From NCBI GenBank assembly GCA_031401535.1, contig JANNRP010000067.1, positions 1 through 14,224 on the forward strand: a stretch of DNA of 14,224 nt. The letters are read 5' to 3'. The notes under the pieces are model-generated. The model had not been told where the DNA came from and made no database searches. It saw only the letters and a list, made by a program, of their open reading frames with translations. The number at the start of each line of letters is the position of its first letter. Position 1 is the stretch's first letter. Positions 1 through 7,094 of this stretch are shown here, piece after piece. This DNA is from JAKFWF01 sp031401535 (GTDB taxonomy: Bacteria > Pseudomonadota > Alphaproteobacteria > Rhizobiales > Hyphomicrobiaceae). Both the position numbers and the translations under genes were made by a program.

Positions 1-13
1 GTCCGGGCCTCTC

Positions 14-823
14 TCAGGGGGCAGTAGCACCCGTTTCTAGTCGGCGATAACGCTCGCAACTGTTCAACAGATGCTGCCGCATCGCATCGCGTGCCCGTTC
101 TGGCGCGCGTGCTTCGATCGCCGTGACTATGGCCTCGTGCTCCGCGGCAATCCGGAGCAGATACGACTGCTGCACCTCTGGGCTGTTGTCCAAGGTCTGG
201 ATACTTTGGCGCGGTATGATGATGCGGCCGAGGAAGTCGAGAAATTCGATGAACTGGCTGTTGCCCGTCGCTGCGGCGATGGTACGATGAAAGGCGTAAT
301 CTTCGTTGACGCCGCGACGACCTTCTGCGATTGCCGCGTGAAATACATCGAGTGCAGCTCGTACCGCCGTGCACTGGGCTGCTGTCGCCCGCACACTCGC
401 AAGTGCAACGCCTTCGACCTCCACCGCCAGTCGTAATTCCAAGACCTCGATCACCTGATTGAGTGAACCCAGGCCTTCGTCACTGATGAAGTAGGGCTTC
501 TTGTCGGCATCAGAACTGACGAAAGCGCCGGCGCCCTGGCGCGTGATGACGAGACCGCGTGCCCGTAGTCCAGCCACTGCTTCGCGCACGACGGTGCGAC
601 TGACCTGCATGGCCAGCATCATGGCCTGCTCGGTGGGCAATTTCGTGCCGGGTGGCATGCGGCCGGTCGAAATTTCTCCGGCGATCCGCTCGACGACCTC
701 TTCGGTAAGGTTGCGGGCGGGCGCAAGGGGGCGTAGCAGCCGTTTTGACGTGCTGACTGTTTTGGCTGGGCTGGCACTCACGGATTGAGTGCTTTTGGGG
801 ATTGACGGAATTTGTCTGGTCAT
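14..823 (-). CDS. GntR-family transcriptional regulator, FCD (FadR-like) subfamily
   Basis: 269-residue DNA-binding regulator, probably controlling the divergent TRAP transporter. Residues about 38-105 form the winged helix-turn-helix: LTEEVVERIAGEI, then PGTKLPTEQAM, SRTVVREAVAGLRARGLV and the wing RQGAGAFV. Residues about 125-260 form the all-helical FCD effector domain. Its usual metal/ligand set is visible as D175 and H179 (NEDYAFHRTI), H229 (AEHEAI) and H251 (MRQHLL). FCD proteins typically bind organic acids or sugar acids, which fits a TRAP neighbour. The first 35 residues are a Ser/Thr/Pro-rich tail before the domain. An ATG at 823 is used here, but there is no Shine-Dalgarno in front of it; a GTG at residue 15 is an alternative. 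The family call is firm; the ligand is unknown. Confidence 0.93.
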   Translation of the reverse strand: MTRQIPSIPKSTQSVSASPAKTVSTSKRLLRPLAPARNLTEEVVERIAGEISTGRMPPGTKLPTEQAMMLAMQVSRTVVREAVAGLRARGLVITRQGAGAFVSSDADKKPYFISDEGLGSLNQVIEVLELRLAVEVEGVALASVRATAAQCTAVRAALDVFHAAIAEGRRGVNEDYAFHRTIAAATGNSQFIEFLDFLGRIIIPRQSIQTLDNSPEVQQSYLLRIAAEHEAIVTAIEARAPERARDAMRQHLLNSCERYRRLETGATAP

Positions 824-825
824 CG

Positions 826-839
826 TACGACTATTCGTA
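826..839. promoter_or_regulatory. Candidate GntR operator, inverted repeat
   Basis: TACGA-CTAT-TCGTA is a perfect 5-4-5 inverted repeat ending three bases upstream of the regulator's start codon. It overlaps the place where a -10 element would lie for the minus-strand gene. Position and symmetry suit an autoregulatory site of an FCD regulator. That it is the operator is inference. Confidence 0.4.
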
Positions 840-863
840 ACACGGGCATCAGAATGCGATCAA
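835..863 (-). promoter_or_regulatory. Possible regulator promoter (TTGATC-N17-TTACGA)
   Basis: On the minus strand, TTGATC (863-858) is followed after 17 bases by TTACGA (840-835). The match to sigma-70 consensus is modest. Transcription would start near 828, only about five bases before the ATG. That would explain the missing ribosome binding site through a leaderless or near-leaderless message. Both inverted repeats overlap this element. Confidence 0.28.
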
Positions 864-873
864 TGACATTCTG
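850..873. promoter_or_regulatory. Candidate operator, CAGAATG-N10-CATTCTG
   Basis: A perfect 7-bp inverted repeat (850-856 and 867-873) with a 10-bp spacer lies in the gap between the divergent regulator and dctP genes. A possible minus-strand -35 (TTGATC, 863-858) sits in its centre. Occupation could therefore affect regulator transcription and perhaps dctP. The symmetry is seen directly; the function is inferred. Confidence 0.4.
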
Positions 874-1015
874 GACCGGCGCGCAGCATTAACCATTGTG
901 GATGTGCTGGGCCGCGCGCATCAAATCTGAGCCGTTGGAACCGCGCCCCAGTGCGGTGAGACAAGGCCCAGAGCATGAAGTCAGGGACGTTGAAACGCTA
1001 ACGGAGGAGTTCGCC

Positions 1016-2020
1016 ATGAAGCGGCGCGATCTATTGAAGCTTGGTGCTGGTGCTGCAGTTGCCGGTACCGTTGGTTCGTTTGCTACACGGACGGCGTTTG
1101 CTCAGGCCAAAATGGTGCTGAAGGCAACGGACGTGCATCCGACGGGGTATCCGACGGTTGCGGCTGTCGAAGCCATGGGCAAGAAACTCGAGGCTGCAAC
1201 CAGCGGTCGCCTGTCGATCCAAATGTTCCCGTCGATGCAGCTCGGCGGCGAAAAGGAAATGATCGAGCAGGCCCAACTCGGTGCCTTGCAAATTGCACGT
1301 ATCAGCGTCGGCCCGATGGGCCCGCTCGTACCAGAGCTGAACGTCTTTAATTTGCCCTTTATGTTCCGCGACAACGCGCACATGGAAAAGGTGATCGATG
1401 GGCCAATCGGCGCCGAGTTGATGCAAAAGCTGTCGGATCATCCGACGGCGAACCTTATCGGTCTGTGCTGGATGAATGCCGGCACGCGCAACGTCTACAA
1501 TAGCAAAAAGCCGATTGCGGCACTCGATGACCTCAAGGGTCTCAAGATCCGCATGATGGGCAATCCGGTGTTCGTCGAGACGATGAATGCGCTTGGCGGC
1601 AACGGCGTGGCCATGGGCTTTGACCAGCTCATCAACGGTATGCAAACCGGCGTTGTCGATGGTGCCGAGAACAACGAGCCGAGCTACGCAAGCGGCCAGC
1701 ACTATCGCTACGCCAAGTTCTACTCCAAGACTGGACACTTGATGATTCCAGAGATCCTCGTGTTCTCCAAGAAGTCGTTCACGGCGATGTCCAAGGAAGA
1801 TCAGGCACTCGTCATGAAAGTCTCGAAGGAAGCACAAGTCGAGCAGCGCAAGCTCTGGTACGCGCGCGAAACAGAAGCAATGAAGCAGATGATGGATGCC
1901 GGCGTGGTCGTCAACGAGGTTGGTGACAAGAAGACGTTCCAGGCGGCGGTGAAGCCGGTGTGGGACAAGTTTGGCGCGCAACATGCCGCTTTGATTGAGC
2001 GCATCCAGGCCGTCAAGTAA
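1016..2020 (+). CDS. dctP: TRAP transporter solute-binding protein, DctP family, Tat-exported
   Basis: Periplasmic receptor of a TRAP uptake system. The chosen start is the ATG at 1016, with GGAGG at about 1003-1007 in front; an in-frame ORF continues upstream to 896 but lacks sense or a signal. This gives 334 residues, the usual family length. The N terminus MKRRDLLKLGAG is a twin-arginine signal, followed by a hydrophobic stretch and a cleavage region near AFAQA (residues 27-31). The mature part has typical DctP features: LGGEKEMIEQAQLGALQI (76-93), NVFNLPFMFRD (109-119), GLKIRM with R179 (the usual carboxylate-binding arginine) and INGMQTGVVDGAENN (206-220). The AENNEPSY and KTGHLMIPE segments resemble sugar-acid-type DctPs, but the substrate is not proven. 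It heads the dctPQM set. Confidence 0.95.
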   Translation: MKRRDLLKLGAGAAVAGTVGSFATRTAFAQAKMVLKATDVHPTGYPTVAAVEAMGKKLEAATSGRLSIQMFPSMQLGGEKEMIEQAQLGALQIARISVGPMGPLVPELNVFNLPFMFRDNAHMEKVIDGPIGAELMQKLSDHPTANLIGLCWMNAGTRNVYNSKKPIAALDDLKGLKIRMMGNPVFVETMNALGGNGVAMGFDQLINGMQTGVVDGAENNEPSYASGQHYRYAKFYSKTGHLMIPEILVFSKKSFTAMSKEDQALVMKVSKEAQVEQRKLWYARETEAMKQMMDAGVVVNEVGDKKTFQAAVKPVWDKFGAQHAALIERIQAVK

Positions 2021-2039
2021 GGTTTGATTACGGTGGTGT

Positions 2040-2072
2040 CGGCCGCGTGGGTCCTGGGAGACTGCGCGGCCG
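2040..2072 (+). terminator. Intercistronic stem-loop between dctP and dctQ
   Basis: CGGCCGCG (2040-2047) pairs perfectly with CGCGGCCG (2065-2072), and TTT follows. Inside the 17-base loop, GTC and GAC can pair further. The stem starts 20 bases after the dctP stop and ends 27 bases before the dctQ ATG. It could be a partial terminator or an mRNA 3'-end stabiliser that keeps binding protein in excess over the membrane subunits. The T-run is short, so full termination is unlikely. Confidence 0.6.
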
Positions 2073-2098
2073 TTTGATTGCCGACGGATGGGGGACGC

Positions 2099-2620
2099 AT
2101 GAAAGCGCACTATTTCAGGGCTATGGATGCCCTTCATTTGGCGTGCTTGGTCGGCGCAGGCATTGCCCTTGTCGTTATCACGGTGATCATCCCCTACGGT
2201 GTCTTTACGCGGTTCATCTTGAACAGCGCATCGTCATGGCCGGAGCCGCTCGCCATATTGTTGATGATCTGGTTGTCGTTCCTGTCTGCGGTGATCTGCT
2301 ATCGCGAACATTTGCATATCGCGGTCGGTTGGATCCCCAATATGTTCGATGGCTCGGCGCGGATTGCGCTGGGAGCCTGCATTCAGCTCTGCATGATGGC
2401 GACCAACCTGTTTCTGCTCTGGTATGGCATCAAGCTCTGTCAGGCGACATGGAATCAAAGCATCGCCGAATTTCCAGGCTTGTCGGTTGGGATTTCCTAT
2501 CTGCCCGTCCCGATCGGCGGACTGCTGACGTTTTTGTTTGGGATCGAGAAGTTTCTGAAGCTCGATTTTTATCCGGCTCCGCCCGAGGGTGATGCCCTCG
2601 ATACCATTTCGAGCGAATAG
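2099..2620 (+). CDS. dctQ: TRAP transporter small permease subunit, DctQ family
   Basis: 173-residue inner-membrane protein, the small subunit that pairs with DctM. The ATG at 2099 is preferred: GGGGGA lies just upstream, although its spacing is short. A TTG at 2078 would add seven residues. Four hydrophobic segments are visible, roughly residues 11-36, 49-68, 88-112 and 128-150. The family hallmark between the first two is present as VFTRFILNSASSWPEPLA (35-52), then LSFLSAVICYREHLHIAV (59-76). Length and topology are normal. It follows the dctP stem-loop and ends 23 bases before dctM, so it is co-transcribed with it. Confidence 0.93.
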   Translation: MKAHYFRAMDALHLACLVGAGIALVVITVIIPYGVFTRFILNSASSWPEPLAILLMIWLSFLSAVICYREHLHIAVGWIPNMFDGSARIALGACIQLCMMATNLFLLWYGIKLCQATWNQSIAEFPGLSVGISYLPVPIGGLLTFLFGIEKFLKLDFYPAPPEGDALDTISSE

Positions 2621-2643
2621 TTGCACCACTTGGAGCATCATCC

Positions 2644-3930
2644 ATGAATGCGCTGGTTTTGATCGGCAGCTTCACAGCCCTGTGCATGCTCGGTATGCCC
2701 GTGGCCTATGCGCTAGGCCTTGCCGCCGTGGTGTCAGCTTTGTGGATGGACATCCCACTGGAGGCGATAGCGCTGAAGACGTCGGACGGCATGGATGATT
2801 TTCCACTGTTGGCGATCCCGTTCTTTATACTCGCCGGCGCCATCATGGCCGAAGGTGGAATGGCTCGACGCATCATCAATTTTGCCAAGATTTTTGTTGG
2901 CTTCATCCGTGGTGGACTGGCCCTCGTCAACATTCTCGCGTCGACGATGTTCGGGTGCATTTCCGGTTCATCAGTCGCCGATACCGCCTCCATCGGCTCG
3001 GTCATGATCCCTGAAATGATCAAGGCTGGTTATCCGCGATTGTTTGCCGTCAACGTCACCATTTCAGGCTCGCTGCAGCCTCTGCTCATTCCGCCATCGC
3101 ACAACATGGTGATCTATTCGCTGGCGGCCGGCGGCAGCGTATCGGTCGCTCATTTGTTCTTGGCCGGCATCATTCCGGGACTTTTGCTTGGTGTTTCGCT
3201 GATGGCGCTCTGCCTCGTCATTGCTCATCGCAACAATTTTCCTAAGGGTGAGGCCATCAGTCTGCGCCAGGCTGGCCGTATCGCCTACGAAGCGGTGTGG
3301 GGTCTCGTTACCGTAATTATCATCATGGGCGGCATTCTGTCGGGCATTTTCACACCAACGGAGTCCGCCGCTGTTGCCTGCGTCTGGGCGTTGTTCGTGA
3401 CCGTGTTCATCTATGGTGACTATAAGTGGTCAGAACTGCCACACATGATTGGCCGCGTCGTCCGCACGGTCGGCATGGTGATGATCATGATCGGCTTCTC
3501 GGTCGCCTTCGCCTACATGATGACGCTGATGCGCATCCCGGCTGCGGCCACCGAGATGTTTGTCGCAATCTCAGCCGACAAGTATCAGTTCCTGCTGTAC
3601 GTGAATATTCTACTGCTGGTGCTGGGTACGTTCATGGATTTGGCGCCGATGCTGTTGATTTGCACGCCTATTTTCATGCCGGTCATTCAGAAGTTTGGCG
3701 TTGATCCAGTTCACTTTGGCATCATCATGATCTTTAACTTGGGTATCGGCCTGTTGACGCCACCGGTCGGGCCGACCCTGGCCGTGGGTTGCGCCATCGG
3801 CAAAGTCAGCATGGAGGCGGTCTCACGCAGCATCATGGTGTTCTATATACCCATGATCATCGTGCTTTTGCTGGTGACATATATTCCAGCGCTCACACTT
3901 TGGTTGCCAGCGCTGTTGCTGAAGCCGTGA
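2644..3930 (+). CDS. dctM: TRAP transporter large permease subunit, DctM family
   Basis: 428-residue polytopic membrane protein, the ion-coupled transport subunit of the TRAP system. The start is the ATG at 2644 with GGAG at 2632-2635, eight bases upstream. Family signatures are clear: PLLAIPFFILAGAIMAEGGM (54-73), FGCISGSSVADTASIGSVMI (103-122), the IPPSHNMVIYS segment (149-159), and near the C terminus GTFMDLAPMLLICTPIFMP and GIGLLTPPVGPTLAVG. About 11-12 hydrophobic helices are evident throughout. The protein is full length and shows no disruption. It is the last gene of the dctPQM operon; no convincing terminator lies in the 40 bases before the convergent gene. Confidence 0.96.
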   Translation: MNALVLIGSFTALCMLGMPVAYALGLAAVVSALWMDIPLEAIALKTSDGMDDFPLLAIPFFILAGAIMAEGGMARRIINFAKIFVGFIRGGLALVNILASTMFGCISGSSVADTASIGSVMIPEMIKAGYPRLFAVNVTISGSLQPLLIPPSHNMVIYSLAAGGSVSVAHLFLAGIIPGLLLGVSLMALCLVIAHRNNFPKGEAISLRQAGRIAYEAVWGLVTVIIIMGGILSGIFTPTESAAVACVWALFVTVFIYGDYKWSELPHMIGRVVRTVGMVMIMIGFSVAFAYMMTLMRIPAAATEMFVAISADKYQFLLYVNILLLVLGTFMDLAPMLLICTPIFMPVIQKFGVDPVHFGIIMIFNLGIGLLTPPVGPTLAVGCAIGKVSMEAVSRSIMVFYIPMIIVLLLVTYIPALTLWLPALLLKP

Positions 3931-3970
3931 TCTGGAGTAAGGCGTGCCCGCCGTGGATCGATGGGTGCGC

Positions 3971-4285
3971 TCACTTTCGGATGCCGACGACAGATGATCC
4001 GCCGGTTTTCCGCGGGCGGATGGCGTCATAGAGGTTGCACTTCTTTTCGGGGCGATAGTATTCGATCATCACGCATTTCTGGGTTGCGAGACAGCGTTGC
4101 GCGCAAACCTCGTAGGGCCGACCGTAGGTGATGTCGTAACCAGGCCCCTCGATCCAAACTCCGTTCAACGGCTCGATTAAGGCGGTAGCCTGCGCATTGG
4201 CTTGCCCCGTGAGCAAGCTGAGTGTCATCAATGCCGACGCGGTCGTGAGAATGATGGTGCGCAGCAGCTGTTGAGACTTGATCAT
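3971..4285 (-). CDS. Small exported PAN/Apple-domain-like protein
   Basis: 104-residue secreted protein. The ATG at 4285 is chosen because AGAGGA lies nine bases upstream; an in-frame extension to 4339 has no support. Residues 1-32 are a Sec signal peptide: basic MIKSQQLLR, a hydrophobic core, then a cleavage site near ANAQA. The mature part reads GPGYDITYGRPYEVCAQRC, then LATQKCVMIEYYRPEKKCNLYD. Its four cysteines (61, 65, 71, 83) and the GxxY start match the core of the PAN/Apple fold, which binds protein or carbohydrate and is held by disulfides. Only this one domain is present. It lies 54 bases downstream of the DUF2256 gene on the same strand. Partner unknown. Confidence 0.75.
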   Translation of the reverse strand: MIKSQQLLRTIILTTASALMTLSLLTGQANAQATALIEPLNGVWIEGPGYDITYGRPYEVCAQRCLATQKCVMIEYYRPEKKCNLYDAIRPRKTGGSSVVGIRK

Positions 4286-4339
4286 GGCAAAGCATCCTCT
4301 AGGTAACCTCGCCTGACGAGTTTGACCGCCAATCGGCAC

Positions 4340-4501
4340 CTAAATTTGACGCTCCGTTTTCGTATGACGCTTTGTCCTGCAACGATCCGAGCAGTATTTC
4401 ACCTCGTTCCAGACCTTTGCCCACTTCTTGCGCCAAGCGAACGGTCGTCCACAGCCGGTGCAGTTCTTGGTGGGCAAGTCGCCTTTCTTGATGCCGCGCA
4501 T
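4340..4501 (-). CDS. DUF2256 family small zinc-ribbon-like protein
   Basis: 53-residue cytoplasmic protein of a widespread family of unknown function. The family core is clear: GIKKGDLPTKNCTGCGRPFA (residues 3-22), then WRKKWAKVWNEVKYCSDRCR (23-42). CxxC at residues 14-17 and CSDRC at 37-41 would bind one metal ion, likely zinc. The ATG at 4501 begins exactly where family members usually begin, with AAAGG eight bases upstream. An in-frame extension to 4591 is less likely. The tail RTKRHTKTERQI is basic. No partner for it is visible here apart from the PAN-like gene downstream. Confidence 0.88.
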   Translation of the reverse strand: MRGIKKGDLPTKNCTGCGRPFAWRKKWAKVWNEVKYCSDRCRTKRHTKTERQI

Positions 4502-4739
4502 GGCTTTGGCCTTTGGAAATTGATGGTGCTTGAACGGCAGCGTCCTGTGATCGGATTGGTGCGTTTTCTGCGTTGGCAAACCAAATCGCATGAGAACTAG
4601 CGAACACGCAGCAATTTGCCCCTCACGCCAGTCCGTCCGATGGCCCGACTCTCATCTTTGGCGTCGTCGTTCTATTCTTGTCGATGGCGGACGCTCCACA
4701 TTGCGAACAGGGAAAGCGTAAATCCAGCCCAAAACCGAC

Positions 4740-5747
4740 TTAGGACGGATCAGGTGCTCGGCCCAACCGCTGCGATGCCGGTCCATGGCGGATCGCTGCG
4801 GCCAACAATTTTAGTGTTGCTATATCGAATGGACGGCGTGCCGCTTGGCCAGCCACTTTGGCGATCATGTCGGCGGTGGACGCGAAAGGGGCATGCAGCC
4901 ACATGCGATTGCGAATGCAGTGATACATGCGGTAGGCGTTGACCGGATAGCGTGAACCGATTAATTGTGCGTACGCGTCAAGTGCTGCCTGCTTGTCGCC
5001 AGACTGCAGTGACCGGTCCAGGATTGGCTGGTCGTCGAGCCCAAAATACCGCGCCAGGGCCGACATATCGGCCATCATGTAGCTCAATAGTTGCTGCGTA
5101 CGATTCTGTCGTGTCACGCTGCCGCCGTGCACGCGGTATCGCAGCAGTAAATTGGGAATTTGATGAACACGGCCTATTTGCCAAAGGCGAGCCCATAGAT
5201 CACGATCTTCAGCGTTGTAGAAGTAGGGGCGATAGCCGCCAATCGAGCGCAACGCCGCACTACGTATCATTGCTGTAGGGTGTGGAATGCCTGAAACAAC
5301 GGGTGGAAAGGCAGCGGGTTTGAACGATTGCTGCCTGCCGCTGATGCGGGCGCGCTCAGCCCCGGCTTCGTCAACCTTGATGATCGACGTACCAAGGGCA
5401 ACACAGTCGGGGTGCGCATTGAGATAGGCAACTTGAATTTCGAAGCGCTGCGGTAGCGCAGCGTCATCGGCATCCATCCGGGCAATATAGGAACCTCGTG
5501 CTAGGCTGATGCCGTGGTTGAGCGTGCCGACAAGCCCCCGCCGTGGTCCTGCCAGAAGCTGCAGACGGCCATCTTGTTCAGCCAGTGGTGCTAACAGTGC
5601 CAGCGTGTTGTCTGAACTGCCATCATCTAGCAGCAGCAACTCAAAGTCCCCGTAGGTTTGGTCCAGGATCGACCGCACTGCTTCAATAATATAGGCCGCG
5701 CCATTGTAGACCGGCAGAATGACCGAGACGTGGGGGGGCTCAGACAT
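4740..5747 (-). CDS. Glycosyltransferase family 2
   Basis: 335-residue GT-A-fold glycosyltransferase, probably adding a sugar to a cell-surface glycan at the cytoplasmic face of the membrane. The N terminus VSVILPVYNGAAYIIEAVRS (7-26) is the nucleotide-binding strand-helix. DDGS at 41-44 contacts the nucleotide and MDADD at 91-95 is the metal-binding DXD. GIPHPTAMIR (153-162) and YNAEDRDLWARL (177-188, with ED 180-181 in the catalytic-base position) are typical, as is YRVHGGSVT (204-212). There are no membrane segments. It begins with ATG but has only a weak ribosome binding site. It lies 135 bases downstream of the GT4-type gene and is the last gene of the glycan block. Donor and acceptor are unknown. 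Confidence 0.93.
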   Translation of the reverse strand: MSEPPHVSVILPVYNGAAYIIEAVRSILDQTYGDFELLLLDDGSSDNTLALLAPLAEQDGRLQLLAGPRRGLVGTLNHGISLARGSYIARMDADDAALPQRFEIQVAYLNAHPDCVALGTSIIKVDEAGAERARISGRQQSFKPAAFPPVVSGIPHPTAMIRSAALRSIGGYRPYFYNAEDRDLWARLWQIGRVHQIPNLLLRYRVHGGSVTRQNRTQQLLSYMMADMSALARYFGLDDQPILDRSLQSGDKQAALDAYAQLIGSRYPVNAYRMYHCIRNRMWLHAPFASTADMIAKVAGQAARRPFDIATLKLLAAAIRHGPASQRLGRAPDPS

Positions 5748-5882
5748 TCAATCTCGCGGCATCGCAACAGATCCAATAGCGGGAAGAACAAAAGTTCAGT
5801 TAAAGAATTGGAACGGTCCAGCCATGATGGCAAGCATTGAATGGTTGGCTCGCCATGTTTTTATGGGGAGTGCCACACAGCC

Positions 5883-7088
5883 TCATTTCGTGACGAAGTC
5901 GACCAAGTCTGGAACACAGCGCTCAAGACTGAATTTGCCAAGCGCCAACGCCCTTGCTGCCCGCCGTAGATGGTCATAACTGCGCTGATGACCCAGCACA
6001 TGTGCAACTCTATGTGCGAGGCCTTCGGTGTCGAAGAACGGCACCAAAAGTCCAATTTCGCTATCGATCACCTCATGCAGTGGGCCGGTGTCCGAGCAGA
6101 CTGTGACACAGCCTGCGCTGAGCGCCTCGATCAACGACCACGACAAGACGAATGGGTAGGTCAAATAGATGTGTGCCGATGACACCTGTAGCGCGGAAAT
6201 GTATGTGTTGTGCGGGACAGGCCCAAGAAAGTGCACACGGTTGCGATCAATTTTCTCAGCAACCTCGTCGAGGTAGATTGACTTCCAAGATTTTCCTGAT
6301 GGTGCTGCTGCGCCATAGGAGACCTTGTCGTCTCCGATGATTACAATTTGCGCATTAGGGCGCAACGCCATTAGCTGAGGTAGCGTTCTCATAAAGACGT
6401 GATAGCCGCGCATTGGCTCCAAGTTGCGAGCGACAAAAGTTACGACTTCGTCGTTGCGAGACAGCGTGCGACCGTTGGGCAGCTTCAATGTGGCGGTTGC
6501 ATTGGGGGTAACGATGCCAGTATCGACGCCCTCATGGAAAACGCTGATCTTGGACTGTAGCTCGGTTGGATACGTAGATTTCTGCCATACTGTCGGCGCT
6601 AGGCCATCGTCGCTTTCAACCAGCGAAATCAACGTTGCTGCATTCTTTAACTGCAGTCCCACGCGGGCATCGAGACCCATATTGGGGAACTCAGCATCGA
6701 AGTTTACGTCGAGGCCCTGTGCGCGATAATAAAATTCACAGTAGGTTATGATCCGCGCATTCGGAAATGCTTCGCGTAGTGGCAGCGTTTCGCCCCAGCC
6801 GCAGTGAGCCACGATGGTGTTTGGCGCAAAGCCCTGGCGGGTAAGCGAGGTGGCTGCGTAAAGAATCTGTTCCGCGCGTCGGCATTCCAGGTCAAAGCGA
6901 CGGGCATAGGGGTGAGTATCGCCGACTTCGGTTGGCGGCACTGCGTAGCGCTCTACTTTTACCCGCTCGAGCTTTGACGAGCCGACCGCGCCGATTGCAG
7001 CAACCCTAACGCCCGGGTACAAAGACAGGGCCACGGCAAGGTGCTTGAATTGTGCTGGAAAATTATTGTGGACAAAGAGTATATCCAC
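5883..7088 (-). CDS. GT4-type glycosyltransferase (GT-B fold)
   Basis: 401-residue retaining-type glycosyltransferase. The N-terminal Rossmann half begins MDILFVHNNFPAQFKHLA, and AHCGWGE (94-100) is a conserved acceptor-side loop. The C-terminal half starts with FHEGVDT (184-190) and FVARNLEPMRGYHVFM (218-233), followed by IVIIGDD (248-254) and VHFLGPVPHNTY (285-296). The donor-site helix is YPFVLSWSLIEALSAGC (311-327). The usual E-x7-E motif is incomplete: E321 is kept, but the first glutamate position is F313. The start is a GTG at 7088; GGAG nine bases upstream lies inside the end of the methyltransferase gene, only six bases away, so the two are translated from one message. Specificity unknown. 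Confidence 0.92.
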   Translation of the reverse strand: MDILFVHNNFPAQFKHLAVALSLYPGVRVAAIGAVGSSKLERVKVERYAVPPTEVGDTHPYARRFDLECRRAEQILYAATSLTRQGFAPNTIVAHCGWGETLPLREAFPNARIITYCEFYYRAQGLDVNFDAEFPNMGLDARVGLQLKNAATLISLVESDDGLAPTVWQKSTYPTELQSKISVFHEGVDTGIVTPNATATLKLPNGRTLSRNDEVVTFVARNLEPMRGYHVFMRTLPQLMALRPNAQIVIIGDDKVSYGAAAPSGKSWKSIYLDEVAEKIDRNRVHFLGPVPHNTYISALQVSSAHIYLTYPFVLSWSLIEALSAGCVTVCSDTGPLHEVIDSEIGLLVPFFDTEGLAHRVAHVLGHQRSYDHLRRAARALALGKFSLERCVPDLVDFVTK

Positions 7089-7094
7089 CGGACG

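Noticed and set aside
896..1015. Forty-codon upstream extension of dctP
   Set aside because: It would place 40 polar residues before a clear Tat signal peptide, and GGAGG precedes the internal ATG at 1016.
1031..2137. Long minus-strand ORF of 368 codons opposite dctP
   Set aside because: It is antisense to a clear DctP gene, is rich in His/Arg/Leu as expected for a shadow frame, and has no recognisable domain.
2047..2592. 181-codon plus-strand ORF overlapping dctQ
   Set aside because: It is in another frame of a clear DctQ gene; the translation lacks membrane segments or family motifs.
3931..3970. Terminator between the convergent dctM and PAN-like genes
   Set aside because: Only very short imperfect stems are present, without a T-run.
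4502..4739. Possible gene between DUF2256 and the GT2 gene
   Set aside because: Small ORFs on both strands have no ribosome binding site or family likeness; the stretch looks intergenic and should hold the DUF2256 promoter.
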